Numbered from the stretch's first letter, positions 43,828-53,546 are shown. The stretch: 64,000 bases of DNA from Burkholderia sp. WAC0059 (GCF_002870125.1 NZ_PNEO01000019.1:56902-120901); one strand, 5' to 3'. Made by a program: numbers and translations. Notes: generated from the sequence alone by a model not told the origin.

Positions 43828-45252
43828 TCATGCCATCGACGCCACCAGCTCGCCGAGCGTCCTCAACGCCGCCTCGGTCTGCGCCGTCCACGGGTAACTG
43901 TAATTGAGCCGGATGAAATGATGGAAGTGGTTGTGCGTCGAGAACATGTAGCCTGGGCCGATCGTGATGCCCCGCGCGAGCGCCGCCCGGTATAGCTGCA
44001 TGGAGTCGATGCGCGCGGGCAGCTCGACCCAGAGCACGTAGCCGCCCTGCGGCGACGAGATGCGCGTGCCGGCCGGAAAGAAGCGCTGCACCATCGCGCT
44101 CATGAGCCGCGCCTGCTGCCGGTAGAACCGGCGCACGCGCCGCAGGTGGCGGTCGTAGCCGTCGTGGCGCAGGTAGTCGGCGAGCGCGACCTGGGGCACC
44201 GAGGGCGTCGTGAGCGTGTTGAGGAACTTGAGCTTTTCCACCTGCATCCGGTAGCGCCCCGGCATGGCCCAGCCGATCCGGTAGGACGCGCTCAGGCTCT
44301 TGGAGAACGACGAGCAGTGCAGCACGAGCCCGCGCGCGTCGAACTGCTTGAGCGTGGAGGGCCGCGCGGCGCCGTAGTAGAGCTCCTGGTAGACGTCGTT
44401 CTCGATCGCCGGGATGTCGTGCGCCGCGAGCAGCTCGACGAGCTGCTGCTTGCGCGCGTCGGGCATCTGGAAGCCGAGCGGATTCTGGAAGTTCGGCATG
44501 ACCATGCAGGCGGCGATCCGCTGCCGGGCGATGATGCGCGCCAGCTCCTCGATGTCGATGCCCTGGGTCGGATGCGTCGGCACCTCGATGGCGCGCATGC
44601 CGAGCCGCTCGATGGCGTGCAGCATCGCGTAGTAGGTCGGCGACTCCACCGCCACCGTATCGCCGGGCCGTGCGACGGCCTGCAGGCTCAGGTTGATCGC
44701 CTCGGTCGCGCCGACGGTGACGACGATCTCCTCCGGGTCCACCGGCGTGCCGCTCTCGGTGTAGCGGCGCGCGATCTGGCGGATCAGTTCGGGGTTGCCG
44801 GGCGGCAGGTCGTCGATCAGGTTCCAGCTCGCGTGGCGCCTCGCGATGGCGTTCGCGTACTGGTTGATGCGCCGCCACGGAAAGAGCGCCGGGTCCGGAT
44901 AGGGCGAGCCGAGCGGCACCGCGTCGTGCGCCCCGATGTTGCGCAGCGTGGAAAGTACGAGCCGGCTCACGTCCACGGGCGCCGCCACGGCGGGCTTTTG
45001 CTGCGTCTCGTCCGCATGGTCGGCGCCGGCCCCGGCCGCGTTCGCGCGCTCGCGCACGAAGTAGCCCGACTGCGGCCGGCTCTCGATCACGCCGCGGCTC
45101 TCCAGCAGCGCGTAGGCGTGCAGGACCGTCTTGATGCTCACGTCGTATTGCTGGCTTGCCCGGCGCACCGACAGCACGCGCTCGCCGACACCGAACACGC
45201 CGCGCCGGACGGCGGCCTCGATCTGGTCGGCAAGTTGTTCGTAACGTTTCAC
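43828..45252 (-). CDS. MocR-type regulator (GntR HTH plus aminotransferase-like domain)
   Basis: This 474-residue MocR/PdxR-family protein has an N-terminal GntR winged helix (KRYEQLADQIEAAVRRGVFGVGERVLSVRRASQQYDVSIKTVLHAYALLESRG region, residues 2-60). A fold-type I aminotransferase domain follows, with the PLP lysine in SSFSKSLSASYRIGW near residue 317 and the GATEA and NPLG motifs. PLP-bound MocR proteins usually control vitamin B6, GABA or amino-acid genes. The GTG at 45252 with GGAG upstream is chosen; a TTG at 45285 would add 11 residues before the typical KRYE start. A 17-bp dyad lies 35 bp upstream and is a likely autoregulatory site that could also control the divergent oxidoreductase. 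Confidence 0.9.
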   Translation of the reverse strand: MKRYEQLADQIEAAVRRGVFGVGERVLSVRRASQQYDVSIKTVLHAYALLESRGVIESRPQSGYFVRERANAAGAGADHADETQQKPAVAAPVDVSRLVLSTLRNIGAHDAVPLGSPYPDPALFPWRRINQYANAIARRHASWNLIDDLPPGNPELIRQIARRYTESGTPVDPEEIVVTVGATEAINLSLQAVARPGDTVAVESPTYYAMLHAIERLGMRAIEVPTHPTQGIDIEELARIIARQRIAACMVMPNFQNPLGFQMPDARKQQLVELLAAHDIPAIENDVYQELYYGAARPSTLKQFDARGLVLHCSSFSKSLSASYRIGWAMPGRYRMQVEKLKFLNTLTTPSVPQVALADYLRHDGYDRHLRRVRRFYRQQARLMSAMVQRFFPAGTRISSPQGGYVLWVELPARIDSMQLYRAALARGITIGPGYMFSTHNHFHHFIRLNYSYPWTAQTEAALRTLGELVASMA

Positions 45253-45286
45253 GGGTCTCCAGCGCGAGGCATAAATGGGGAGCAAG

Positions 45287-45303
45287 TGTCTTAGTCTAAG
45301 ACA
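45287..45303. promoter_or_regulatory. 17-bp dyad between mocR-type gene and oxidoreductase gene
   Basis: TGTCTTAGTCTAAGACA is a perfect 7-bp inverted repeat around GTC. It lies in the 166-bp divergent region, 35 bp upstream of the regulator's GTG and 116 bp upstream of the oxidoreductase ATG. MocR regulators typically bind within such shared promoters, so this is the best operator candidate. The binding protein is inferred, not shown. Confidence 0.65.
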
Positions 45304-45418
45304 AAAAGGCGAACTGTATCCCTCTGTTTTGTTGTTCTCTGTGATCTCGAATAAGCCGGGAACACAGTAAGCTTAGCTAATTCTGCAGACTGCCCTTATT
45401 CCGGGCTCCCCATCCATC

Positions 45419-47737
45419 ATGAAAAAACCCCAGGCGCGCATCGAACCCTACACGCATCCGGCCGCAGGTTGGGGAGCGCTCAAGTACGTCGCGATCAACC
45501 TCATCAAGGAAAAGGTCGCGGGCACCAACTACCGCACGCTGTTCAAGCAGAATCAGCCCGACGGCTTCGATTGCCCCGGCTGCGCCTGGCCCGACCGCGA
45601 GCACGCCTCGACCTTCGAGTTCTGCGAGAACGGCGTGAAGGCCGTCGCGGCCGAAGCCACCAGCAAGCGCGTGACGCCCGCGTTCTTCGAGCAGTACACC
45701 GTCGCCGAGCTGATGGAACAGTCCGACTACGAGCTCGAGCAGCACGGCCGCCTGACCGACCCGATGGTCTACGACGCCGCGCGCGACCGTTACGTGCCGA
45801 TCGAATGGGACGACGCATTCGCGCTGATCGCGCGGCACCTCAAGGCGCTCGACGACCCGAACCGCGCCAGCTTCTACACGTCGGGCCGCGCGAGCAACGA
45901 GGCCGCGTATCTGTACCAGTTGTTCGTGCGGCTGTACGGCACGAACAACTTCCCCGACTGCTCGAACATGTGCCACGAGGCGACGAGCCGCGGGCTGCCC
46001 GGCACGGTCGGCATCGGCAAGGGCACGGTCACGCTCGAGGACTTCGAGCACGCCGACACGCTGCTCATCTTCGGCCAGAACCCGGCGACCAACCACCCGC
46101 GCATGCTCGGCGAGCTGCGCGAGTGCGCGAAGCGCGGCGCCACCATCGTCTCGATCAACCCGCTCAAGGAGCGCGGCCTCGAGCGCTTCGCGAGCCCGCA
46201 GCATCCCGTGGAAATGCTCACGCTCGGCAGCACGCAGATCAGCTCGGTGTTCATCCGGCCGACCATCGGCGGCGACTTCGCGCTCATCAAGGGCGTGGCC
46301 AAGCGCGTGCTCGAACTCGACGACGAAGCGCAGGCGAAGGGCGCCGAACGCGTGCTCGACGTCGACTTCATCGCGGAGCACACGACCGGCCTCGAGGCGT
46401 TCGCCGCCGACCTGCGCGCCGAAAGCTGGGACACCCTCGTCGCCGAAGCCGGCGTGCCGAAGGAAGACGTGCTTAAGCTCGCGGACATCTACGTGAAGGG
46501 CAAGCGCGTCATCTGCACCTGGGGCATGGGCCTCACGCAGCACAAGAACTCGGTCGCGATCATCCAGATGCTCTCGAACCTGATGATGATGCGCGGCAAC
46601 ATCGGCCGGCTCGGCGCGGGCCTGTGCCCCGTGCGCGGCCACTCGAACGTGCAGGGCGACCGCACGGTCGGCATCGAGGAACGGCCGACCAAAGCGTTCC
46701 TCGACCGGCTCAGCAAGGTCTACGACTTCGAGCCGCCGCGCGGGCACGGCCTCGACGTCGTGAACACCATCCAGTCGATGATCGACGGCCACGTGAAGGT
46801 GTTCATCGGCCTGGGCGGCAACTTCGCGATCGCGACGCCCGACACGCCGCGCACCTGGGAGGCGATGCGCGCATGCGAGCTGACCGTGCACATCACGACC
46901 AAGCTCAACCGCAGCCATCTCGTGCACGGCCGCGACGCGCTGATCCTGCCGACGCTCGGCCGCACCGAAATCGACCTGCAGAACGGCGTGCCCCAGGGCG
47001 TGAGCGTCGAGGACTCGATGAGCATGGTCCACATCTCCTACGGGATGACCCGGCCGGCCTCGCAGAACCTGCTCTCGGAAATCGCCATCGTCGCCCGCAT
47101 GGCGCACGCGACGCTCGGCAGCGCGAAGGTGGACTGGCTCAGGCTGGCCGGCAACTACGCGCTGATCCGCGACGAGATCGAGAAGGTGTTCGACGGCTTT
47201 CAGAACTACAACGAGCGGCTCAAGCATCCGGGCGGCTTCCACCTCGGCGTCGCCTCGCGCGACCGAGTCTGGAAGACGCCGAGCGGCAAGGCGCAGTTCG
47301 TCGTCCATGCGGTCGCGCTCGACACGCCGCTGCACCGGGCCCGCGCGAAGCACGGCGAGCGCCTCATGACGCTGATGACAACGCGCTCGCACGACCAGTA
47401 CAACACGACGATCTACGCGCTCGACGACCGCTATCGCGGCGTGTTCGGCCAGCGCCGCGTGCTGTTCGCGAACCGTAAGGACATCGAGCGGCTCGGCTTC
47501 TCGGTCGGCCAGCGCGTGGACATCACGAGCGTCTGGGAAGACGGCATCGAGCGGCGCGCCGACAGCTTCCTGCTCGTCGAGTACGACATCCCACCCGGCT
47601 GCCTCGGCGCCTACTATCCGGAAACGAACCCGCTCGTGCCGCTCTCGTCGACGGCCGACGGCGCCGGCACCCCCACCTCGAAGTCGATCCCGGTGCTGCT
47701 CAGCGCTTCGGCCGAAACCCGGGCCGAAGCGGCCTGA
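45419..47737 (+). CDS. FdhF/YdeP-family molybdopterin oxidoreductase
   Basis: This 772-residue enzyme belongs to the formate-dehydrogenase-like YdeP group of the DMSO-reductase family. Cys52 and Cys55 in PDGFDCPGCAWPD lie where iron-sulfur ligands occur. FYTSGRASNEAAYLYQLFVR, NNFPDCSNMCHEAT and INPLKERGLERF are the pterin-binding blocks. The C-terminal MGD-binding domain holds RLMTLMTTRSHDQYNTTIY. There is no signal peptide, so it is cytoplasmic. E. coli YdeP is linked to acid resistance; the physiological substrate is unknown, and formate is not assured. It is divergent from the MocR gene, monocistronic, and followed by a dyad and a textbook terminator. No selenocysteine (in-frame TGA) is present. 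Confidence 0.93.
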   Translation: MKKPQARIEPYTHPAAGWGALKYVAINLIKEKVAGTNYRTLFKQNQPDGFDCPGCAWPDREHASTFEFCENGVKAVAAEATSKRVTPAFFEQYTVAELMEQSDYELEQHGRLTDPMVYDAARDRYVPIEWDDAFALIARHLKALDDPNRASFYTSGRASNEAAYLYQLFVRLYGTNNFPDCSNMCHEATSRGLPGTVGIGKGTVTLEDFEHADTLLIFGQNPATNHPRMLGELRECAKRGATIVSINPLKERGLERFASPQHPVEMLTLGSTQISSVFIRPTIGGDFALIKGVAKRVLELDDEAQAKGAERVLDVDFIAEHTTGLEAFAADLRAESWDTLVAEAGVPKEDVLKLADIYVKGKRVICTWGMGLTQHKNSVAIIQMLSNLMMMRGNIGRLGAGLCPVRGHSNVQGDRTVGIEERPTKAFLDRLSKVYDFEPPRGHGLDVVNTIQSMIDGHVKVFIGLGGNFAIATPDTPRTWEAMRACELTVHITTKLNRSHLVHGRDALILPTLGRTEIDLQNGVPQGVSVEDSMSMVHISYGMTRPASQNLLSEIAIVARMAHATLGSAKVDWLRLAGNYALIRDEIEKVFDGFQNYNERLKHPGGFHLGVASRDRVWKTPSGKAQFVVHAVALDTPLHRARAKHGERLMTLMTTRSHDQYNTTIYALDDRYRGVFGQRRVLFANRKDIERLGFSVGQRVDITSVWEDGIERRADSFLLVEYDIPPGCLGAYYPETNPLVPLSSTADGAGTPTSKSIPVLLSASAETRAEAA

Positions 47738-47744
47738 CCCGACA

Positions 47745-47775
47745 CGGCGAACCATGCAATCGGCATGGTTCGCCG
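47745..47775. repeat. Perfect 12-bp inverted repeat after the oxidoreductase gene
   Basis: CGGCGAACCATG (47745-47756) and its complement (47764-47775) flank a 7-nt loop, starting 8 nt past the stop codon. No T-run follows, so it may act as an RNA-stabilising hairpin ahead of the true terminator 40 nt downstream. Confidence 0.75.
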
Positions 47776-47815
47776 CTACATTGGCAAACGTTTGTTGTTT
47801 GTCACTGGCGCTATT

Positions 47816-47848
47816 GCGCGCGGAGCCTCCACTCCGCGCGCCTTTTTT
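47816..47848 (+). terminator. Rho-independent terminator of the FdhF/YdeP gene
   Basis: A perfect 10-bp GC stem (GCGCGCGGAG, 47816-47825, with 47832-47841), a 6-nt loop and a run of six Ts (47843-47848) lie 79 nt past the stop on the plus strand. Confidence 0.93.
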
Positions 47849-48223
47849 CGGGTCCGCGAGGCACGTCCGACCGGCGCCCGGCCTGCATTCGACCTGCATC
47901 CCGCTCCGCATTTCGACCTATCCTCTATAAAGCTCGCCGCTCCTGCGGCCGATACCCTGTAAGGAGCGCCGTCTCCGCAGTCCGGCCCGCCGCGTTTTCG
48001 CGGCCGCGTGGCCGCCGGCGGCCCCTCTACGCATCACCGCAATAAAGCAGAGTGCAGCCCGCCGTCGCCGCGGCCCGCCAGCCGGGTCCGCGACATGACA
48101 GGACAGGAATGGCGCGTCGCGCCGCATGCCCGCCGCACGAGGCCGCGCATCGCTTTCGCGTGCGCCGGCCGCGCGGCGTCGCACGCCCGGCGCCCGACAC
48201 GACAACGAGGCCGGGGACAGACC

Positions 48224-51070
48224 ATGACACCGATGAAAGCGGACTCGCGCCGGCCGGGCGCGCGACGCGCGCGCGACACGCTCGTCGTGCTCGTTCCGCT
48301 CTGGCTCGTCGCCGTCGCGACGACGGTGCTCGCCTCGCTGAGCATCGCGGCGATGGCGATCCTGCCCGCCTGGGCCGCCGGCGAAAGTAGCTGGTCGAAA
48401 GCGCAAAAGGACGCCGTGCACGCGCTCGAACGCTACGCCCACGACGGCGACGAGCGCGATTACCAGACGTTCCTGCTGCGCCTCGCCGTACCGCTCTCGG
48501 ACCGGGCCGCGCGGCTCGAGATGAATAGCGCGCAGCCGGACTTCGACCGCACGGCCCGCGCCCTCGTGGCCGGCGAGATTTCGCCCGACGACGTCTCCAG
48601 CCTGATCTGGTCCTACCGCCTTCTCGGGCATACGCGCTGGCTGGGCCCGACCGTCGGCTTCTGGGAGCTCGGCGACCAGTACGTCCTGCGGCTCGTCGAC
48701 ATCGGCGCCCGGCTGCACGCGCTCGCCGGCGAGTCCCACCTCGACAGCCCCGAAGCGGCCGACCTCGTCGCCACGGTGCGCGACATCGACCGCCAGCTCG
48801 CGCTCGTCGAGAACGGCTTTTCCGCCTCGCTCGGAACGATCGCGCATCAGACCCGCGATGCGCTGACGCTCGCCCTCGCCCTGTCCTCGCTGCTGATGCT
48901 CACCGGCGTCACGCGCTTCATTCGCCGCGCGCTCGCGCGCAGCGAACGCCTCGCCGCCGAGGTGCGCCGCAACGAGGAACGACTGCGGCTCGGCTTCGAG
49001 GGCATCAACGCGGGGCTCTGGGACTGGGACGTCGAGCGCAACACCTGCTATTTCTCGCACTGGATCTACGAGCAGCTCGGCTACGACAACGACGACGGCG
49101 CCCCGTTCGACACGCCCGACGCGCTGATCCAGCTCGTCCATGCCGAGGACCTCGCGCGCGTGCGCCTCGCGCTGCGCGGCCACCTCGCGCGACGCACGCC
49201 CTACGACGTCGAATTCCGGCTGCGCACGCTGATGGGCGGCTACCGCTGGTGCCGCGCCCGCGGCCGCGCCCTGCGCGACGCGCAGGGCGTGCCGGTGCGC
49301 ATGGTCGGCTGCCTCTTCGACATTTCCGAGCTGAAGACCGCCGAGGCCAACGCCCATACGGAAAAGGAGCTGGCCGAGGTCACGCTCGCCTCGATCGGCG
49401 ATGCCGTGATCCGCATCGACCGGGCCGGTCGCGTGACCTACTGCAACTCGATCGCCGAGACCATGCTCGGCCGCCCGACCGGCGAGATCCTGAACCAGCC
49501 GTTCGACGCGATCTGCGACCTGCGCGACGAAGCCGGCGCGAAGTACCCGGCGCCGCTCGTCGAGCGGCTCTGGGAGCGGCAGAACCGCGCCGACGGCGAG
49601 CCCGTCGCCGACCTCTACGTGACGCGCCCGGACGGCGCGCGCGTCGCCGTGGACTGCTCGGTATCGACGATGCACGACCCCGACGGCCAGGCCATCGGCA
49701 CGGTCGCGGTGCTCTACGACGTGAGCGCGCTGCGCGAGCACGCGGCGCGACTCGCCTGGCAGGCGAGCCACGACGAACTGACTGACCTCTACAATCGCCG
49801 CGAATTCGAGCGCCAGCTCGCGGTGCTGCTCGAGGAAGGCGCGAAGACCCAGGCGGCCCACGCGGTCATGTTCCTCGACCTCGACCAGCTCAAGGTCGTC
49901 AACGACACCTGCGGGCACTCCACCGGCGACGAGCTGATCCGCCAGGTCTGCATGGCGTTGCGCAACGCGCTGCGCAGCGGCGACATCATCGCGCGGCTCG
50001 GCGGCGACGAATTCGGCGTGGTGCTGCCGCATTGCCCGGAAAAGGAGGCGCAACGGATCGCGGAGACGCTGCGCGAGGCGATTTCGCGCATCCGCTTCAC
50101 GTGGGCGGGCCGCATCGTGCAGACGAGCGTGAGCATCGGCCTCGTCGGCAACGCGACCGTGCTGGCCTCGCTCAAGGAGGTGATGAAGGCCGTCGACGTC
50201 GCCTGCTACATGGCGAAGGAAAAAGGCCGCAACCGCGTGCACCGCTACCGGCACGACGACCGCGAGACGTCGACCACGCACACGCAGATGGCCTGGGTGG
50301 CCGACATCAAGGCCGCCATCGAGAACGACCATCTGTGCCTGTACGGGCAAAAGATCGTGCCGCTCGCCGGCCGGATCGACGCGGACGACGATCCGGCCGG
50401 CGAGGACGGCGAAGGCGCGCACGTCGAGCTGTTGCTGCGTATGCGCACGGCCTCGGGCGTAGTGGTGCAGCCCGCGTCGTTCATCGCCGCCGCCGAGCGC
50501 TACAACCTGATGCCCGAGATCGACCGCTGGGTCATCGCCAACGCGTTCTCGATGATCGCCGCCGGCACGCACCGCTTCAGCACCTGGTCGATCAACCTCT
50601 CGGGCGCGTCGCTCGGCGACGAGTCGCTGGCCGACTACATCGAGGAGCAGCGCCGCATCAGGAACATTCCGTTCGAAAAAGTCTGCTTCGAGATCACGGA
50701 GACGGCGGCCATCATCAACCTCCAGCGCGCCGTCGCGCTGATCGAGCGCCTGCGCGCCCAGGGCTGCCGCTTCTCGCTCGACGATTTCGGCGTCGGCATG
50801 TCGTCGTTCAATTACCTGAAACACCTCGACGTCGACTACCTGAAGATCGACGGCAGCTTCATCCGCGGCATCGTCGACAGCCCGCTCGACCAGGCCATCG
50901 TGCGCGCGATCAACGAGATCGCCCACGCGGCCGGCAAGGAAACCATCGCGGAGTTCGTCGAGAACGAAGCGATCATCCGCACGATCGTCGACATCGGCGT
51001 GGACTTCGCCCAGGGCTACGGCGTCGGCATGCCGACGCCGCTCGCGCCGGCTGCGCTCGGCCTCGCGTGA
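48224..51070 (+). CDS. Membrane PAS-PAS-GGDEF-EAL cyclic-di-GMP protein
   Basis: This 948-residue signalling protein has TM1 at about 18-46 (TLVVLVPLWLVAVATTVLASLS), a periplasmic sensor of about 160 residues, and TM2 (LTLALALSSLLMLTGVTRFI). Two PAS domains follow (RLGFEGINAGLWDWDVERN… and LASIGDAVIRIDRAGRVTYCNS…). The GGDEF domain has an intact RLGGDEF near residue 592. The EAL-type domain (about 725-940) has the signature position changed to ELL (VELLLRMR). The other phosphodiesterase residues look present (SINLSG, EITET, LDDFGVG, LKIDGSF, IAEFVE). It may therefore make and/or break c-di-GMP. The ATG at 48224 is chosen to begin just before TM1. It is convergent with metE. Confidence 0.92.
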   Translation: MTPMKADSRRPGARRARDTLVVLVPLWLVAVATTVLASLSIAAMAILPAWAAGESSWSKAQKDAVHALERYAHDGDERDYQTFLLRLAVPLSDRAARLEMNSAQPDFDRTARALVAGEISPDDVSSLIWSYRLLGHTRWLGPTVGFWELGDQYVLRLVDIGARLHALAGESHLDSPEAADLVATVRDIDRQLALVENGFSASLGTIAHQTRDALTLALALSSLLMLTGVTRFIRRALARSERLAAEVRRNEERLRLGFEGINAGLWDWDVERNTCYFSHWIYEQLGYDNDDGAPFDTPDALIQLVHAEDLARVRLALRGHLARRTPYDVEFRLRTLMGGYRWCRARGRALRDAQGVPVRMVGCLFDISELKTAEANAHTEKELAEVTLASIGDAVIRIDRAGRVTYCNSIAETMLGRPTGEILNQPFDAICDLRDEAGAKYPAPLVERLWERQNRADGEPVADLYVTRPDGARVAVDCSVSTMHDPDGQAIGTVAVLYDVSALREHAARLAWQASHDELTDLYNRREFERQLAVLLEEGAKTQAAHAVMFLDLDQLKVVNDTCGHSTGDELIRQVCMALRNALRSGDIIARLGGDEFGVVLPHCPEKEAQRIAETLREAISRIRFTWAGRIVQTSVSIGLVGNATVLASLKEVMKAVDVACYMAKEKGRNRVHRYRHDDRETSTTHTQMAWVADIKAAIENDHLCLYGQKIVPLAGRIDADDDPAGEDGEGAHVELLLRMRTASGVVVQPASFIAAAERYNLMPEIDRWVIANAFSMIAAGTHRFSTWSINLSGASLGDESLADYIEEQRRIRNIPFEKVCFEITETAAIINLQRAVALIERLRAQGCRFSLDDFGVGMSSFNYLKHLDVDYLKIDGSFIRGIVDSPLDQAIVRAINEIAHAAGKETIAEFVENEAIIRTIVDIGVDFAQGYGVGMPTPLAPAALGLA

Positions 51071-51110
51071 GGCGCGCGGCCGAGCCCGACCGCCTCCGGA
51101 CCGCGACCGC

Positions 51111-53399
51111 TCAGGCCGGCACCACCGCCGTCGCGCTCAACTCCGCGCGCAACGTGCGCGCCGCCTGCACCATGTTGCGCAGCGCCGCCTCGGTTTCCGG
51201 CCAGTCGCGCGTCTTCAGCCCGCAATCGGGGTTCACCCACAGCCGCCCGGCCGGAATCACGGCGCACGCGCGCTCGAGCAGCGCGCGCATCGACTCGACC
51301 GACGGCACGCGCGGCGAGTGCACGTCGTACACGCCCGGCCCGATCGCATTCGGATAGGCGAACGCGCCGAAGCCGTCGAGCAGCGCCATCGCCGAACGCG
51401 ACGTCTCGATCGTGATGACGTCGGCGTCGAGCGCGGCGATCGAGTCGAGAATGTCGTTGAACAACGAATAGCACATGTGCGTGTGGATCTGCGTGGCGTC
51501 CGACACGCCCGAGGCCGCGATCCGGAACGCGCGCGTCGCCCACGCGAAATAGCCGTCCCGGTCGGCTCGGCGCAGCGGCAGTCCTTCGCGGAACGCCGGT
51601 TCGTCGATCTGGATGAGCCGGATGCCCGCCTTCTCGAGGTCGATCACCTCGTCGCGGATGGCGAGCGCCAGTTGCAGCGCCGTGGCCGCGCGCGGCTGGT
51701 CGTCCCGCGCGAACGACCATTGCAGCATCGTCACCGGACCCGTGAGCATGCCCTTGACGGGCCGTTGCGTCAGCGACTGCGCGTGACGCAGCGTATCCAC
51801 GGTCATCGGCTCGGGCCGGTAGACGTCGCCGTAAATGATGGGCGGCTTCACGCAGCGCGAGCCGTAGCTCTGCACCCAGCCGTTCGCGGTGATCGCGCAA
51901 CCCCAGAGCTGCTCGCCGAAAAACTCGACCATGTCGTTGCGCTCGGCTTCGCCGTGCACGAGCACGTCGAGCCCCAGCGCTTCCTGGCAGCGCACGGTTC
52001 GCTCCGTCTCGGCGCGCATGCGCTCCAGATAGTCGAGCGCGCTCAGCGCGCCGCGCCGATGCGCGGCGCGCGCCTCGCGAATCGCGCGCGTCTGCGGAAA
52101 CGAGCCGATCGTCGTGGTCGGCAACAGCGGCAACGCCAGCGCCTGTTGCTGCACGCGGCTGCGCTCCGCATAGGCGCTGCCGCGCCGCGCCATCGCATCG
52201 TCGACGGCGGCCACGCGCCGCTGCACGAGCGCATTGACGACCGCCTCCGAGCGGCGCCGGCGTTCGAGCGCGACGCCGGCCGCATCGAGTTTCGCGGCGA
52301 CCGCGAACTCGTCGTGCAGGGCGAGCGCGATCGTGCCGATCTCGTCGAGCTTCTCGGTCGCGAACGCGAGCCACGACTTCAGCTCGCCGTCGAGCTTCGT
52401 TTCCGCGTCGAGCGAAACGGGCACGTGCGCGAGCGAGCACGACGCGCTAATCCAGAGCCGCTCGCCGCGCGCCTCGTGCAGCGGCCGCAGCGTTTCGGCG
52501 ATCCGGCGCAGATCGGCCCGCCAGACGTTGCGGCCGTCGATCGCGCCCGCCGACAACACCCGGTTGGCCGGCCAGACCGCGTGCCACGCGTCGAGTTGCT
52601 CCGGCGCGCGCGCGAGGTCGAGGTGCACGCCGTGAACGGGCAGCGCGGCCACGCGCGCGGCGCGCGCGGCGGTCGACCCGAAGCCCGTGCCGAGCAGCAC
52701 GTTCACGCCGCACCGGCCGAGCACGTCGTAGGCCGCATCGAACGCGTCGAGCCAGGCGTCGTCGAGATCGACGCACAGCGCCGGCTCCTCGAGCTGAACC
52801 CATTCGATGCCGCGCCGCCTCAGCGCCTCGAGCACGCGCGCATAGCGCACGGAAAGCCGCGCGAGCAGCGAAAGACGGTCGAACCCGGCGACATGGCTCT
52901 TCGAGAGCCAGAGGTAGGTCACCGGCCCGATCAGCACGGGCTTCACGTTCGCGCCGGTCGCGAGCGCCTCGTCCACCTGGTCGAAGAACCCGTCCACGCC
53001 GCTATCGAACGTGACGTGCGGCCCCAGCTCCGGCACGAGGTAGTGGTAGTTCGTGTCGAACCACTTCGTCAGCTCCATTGCCGGCTGGGAGGCGTTGCCG
53101 CGCGCCAGCTCGTAGTACCCGGCGAGCGTCAGCGCGCCCGGGTCGAAACCGAAACGCTGCGGCAGCGCGCCGAGCAGCGCGCTCAGATCGAGCATCGGAT
53201 CGTACCAGGCGAAGTCGCCCACCGCGACGAAGTCGAGCCCCGCGTCGCGCTGCTGTTGCCAATGGCGCGCGCGCAATGCGCGGCCGACGTCGCGCAGATG
53301 CGTTTCGTCGGCCTCGCCGCGCCAGAACGCCTCCTGGGCGAACTTGAGTTCGCGCTGCAGGCCGATGCGCGGAAAACCGGAAATGTGAGTGCGTGCCAT
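51111..53399 (-). CDS. metE: Cobalamin-independent methionine synthase
   Basis: This 762-residue 5-methyltetrahydropteroyltriglutamate-homocysteine methyltransferase makes methionine without B12. The N-terminal barrel begins THISGFPRIGLQRELKFAQEAFW. The C-terminal catalytic barrel contains the zinc ligands in THMCYS (His and Cys near 640-642) and NPDCGLKTRDW (Cys near 724), plus MLTGPVTMLQWSF. Length is standard. The ATG at 53399 was chosen because it gives the conserved start; an upstream in-frame codon overlaps the regulatory region. It is divergent from the LysR-type metR with a MetR box between them. No cobalamin riboswitch is seen upstream. Confidence 0.97.
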   Translation of the reverse strand: MARTHISGFPRIGLQRELKFAQEAFWRGEADETHLRDVGRALRARHWQQQRDAGLDFVAVGDFAWYDPMLDLSALLGALPQRFGFDPGALTLAGYYELARGNASQPAMELTKWFDTNYHYLVPELGPHVTFDSGVDGFFDQVDEALATGANVKPVLIGPVTYLWLSKSHVAGFDRLSLLARLSVRYARVLEALRRRGIEWVQLEEPALCVDLDDAWLDAFDAAYDVLGRCGVNVLLGTGFGSTAARAARVAALPVHGVHLDLARAPEQLDAWHAVWPANRVLSAGAIDGRNVWRADLRRIAETLRPLHEARGERLWISASCSLAHVPVSLDAETKLDGELKSWLAFATEKLDEIGTIALALHDEFAVAAKLDAAGVALERRRRSEAVVNALVQRRVAAVDDAMARRGSAYAERSRVQQQALALPLLPTTTIGSFPQTRAIREARAAHRRGALSALDYLERMRAETERTVRCQEALGLDVLVHGEAERNDMVEFFGEQLWGCAITANGWVQSYGSRCVKPPIIYGDVYRPEPMTVDTLRHAQSLTQRPVKGMLTGPVTMLQWSFARDDQPRAATALQLALAIRDEVIDLEKAGIRLIQIDEPAFREGLPLRRADRDGYFAWATRAFRIAASGVSDATQIHTHMCYSLFNDILDSIAALDADVITIETSRSAMALLDGFGAFAYPNAIGPGVYDVHSPRVPSVESMRALLERACAVIPAGRLWVNPDCGLKTRDWPETEAALRNMVQAARTLRAELSATAVVPA

Positions 53400-53486
53400 G
53401 AAAGCCTCTTCGTTCGTCGTCGTTCGAATGGGCGCCCATTGTCGAAGTCGGGGTATCATTCATCAAGCGATATGTTTTCACCGTTG

Positions 53487-53501
53487 TATGAGTCATATTC
53501 A
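53487..53501. promoter_or_regulatory. MetR box in the metE-metR divergent region
   Basis: TGAGTCATATTCA (53489-53501) fits the MetR consensus TGAANNNNNTTCA at 7 of 8 fixed positions and overlaps the perfect 11-bp palindrome TATGAGTCATA (53487-53497). It lies 88 bp upstream of metE and 46 bp upstream of metR, suitable for homocysteine-dependent activation of metE and autoregulation. Confidence 0.75.
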
Positions 53502-53546
53502 TATCCCGATTCGGGAACCCATCCATTCGCCGGCCGCCCTCCCGCC

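Larger units (their letters stand above)
47738..48223. other. Intergenic interval with terminator before the GGDEF-EAL gene
   Basis: No gene is present in these 486 bp. The first 110 bp hold a dyad and the terminator of the oxidoreductase gene. The rest is GC-rich leader DNA for the GGDEF-EAL gene, without a clear promoter. An in-frame extension of that gene reaches back to 48008 but lacks features and is Arg/Pro-rich, so I treat it as non-coding. Confidence 0.5.

Noticed and set aside
45419..47737. Selenocysteine-containing formate dehydrogenase
   Set aside because: The frame has no in-frame TGA and belongs to the YdeP-like group.
53400..53546. Cobalamin riboswitch upstream of metE
   Set aside because: The gap is only 147 bp and lacks B12-box sequence; a MetR box explains regulation.
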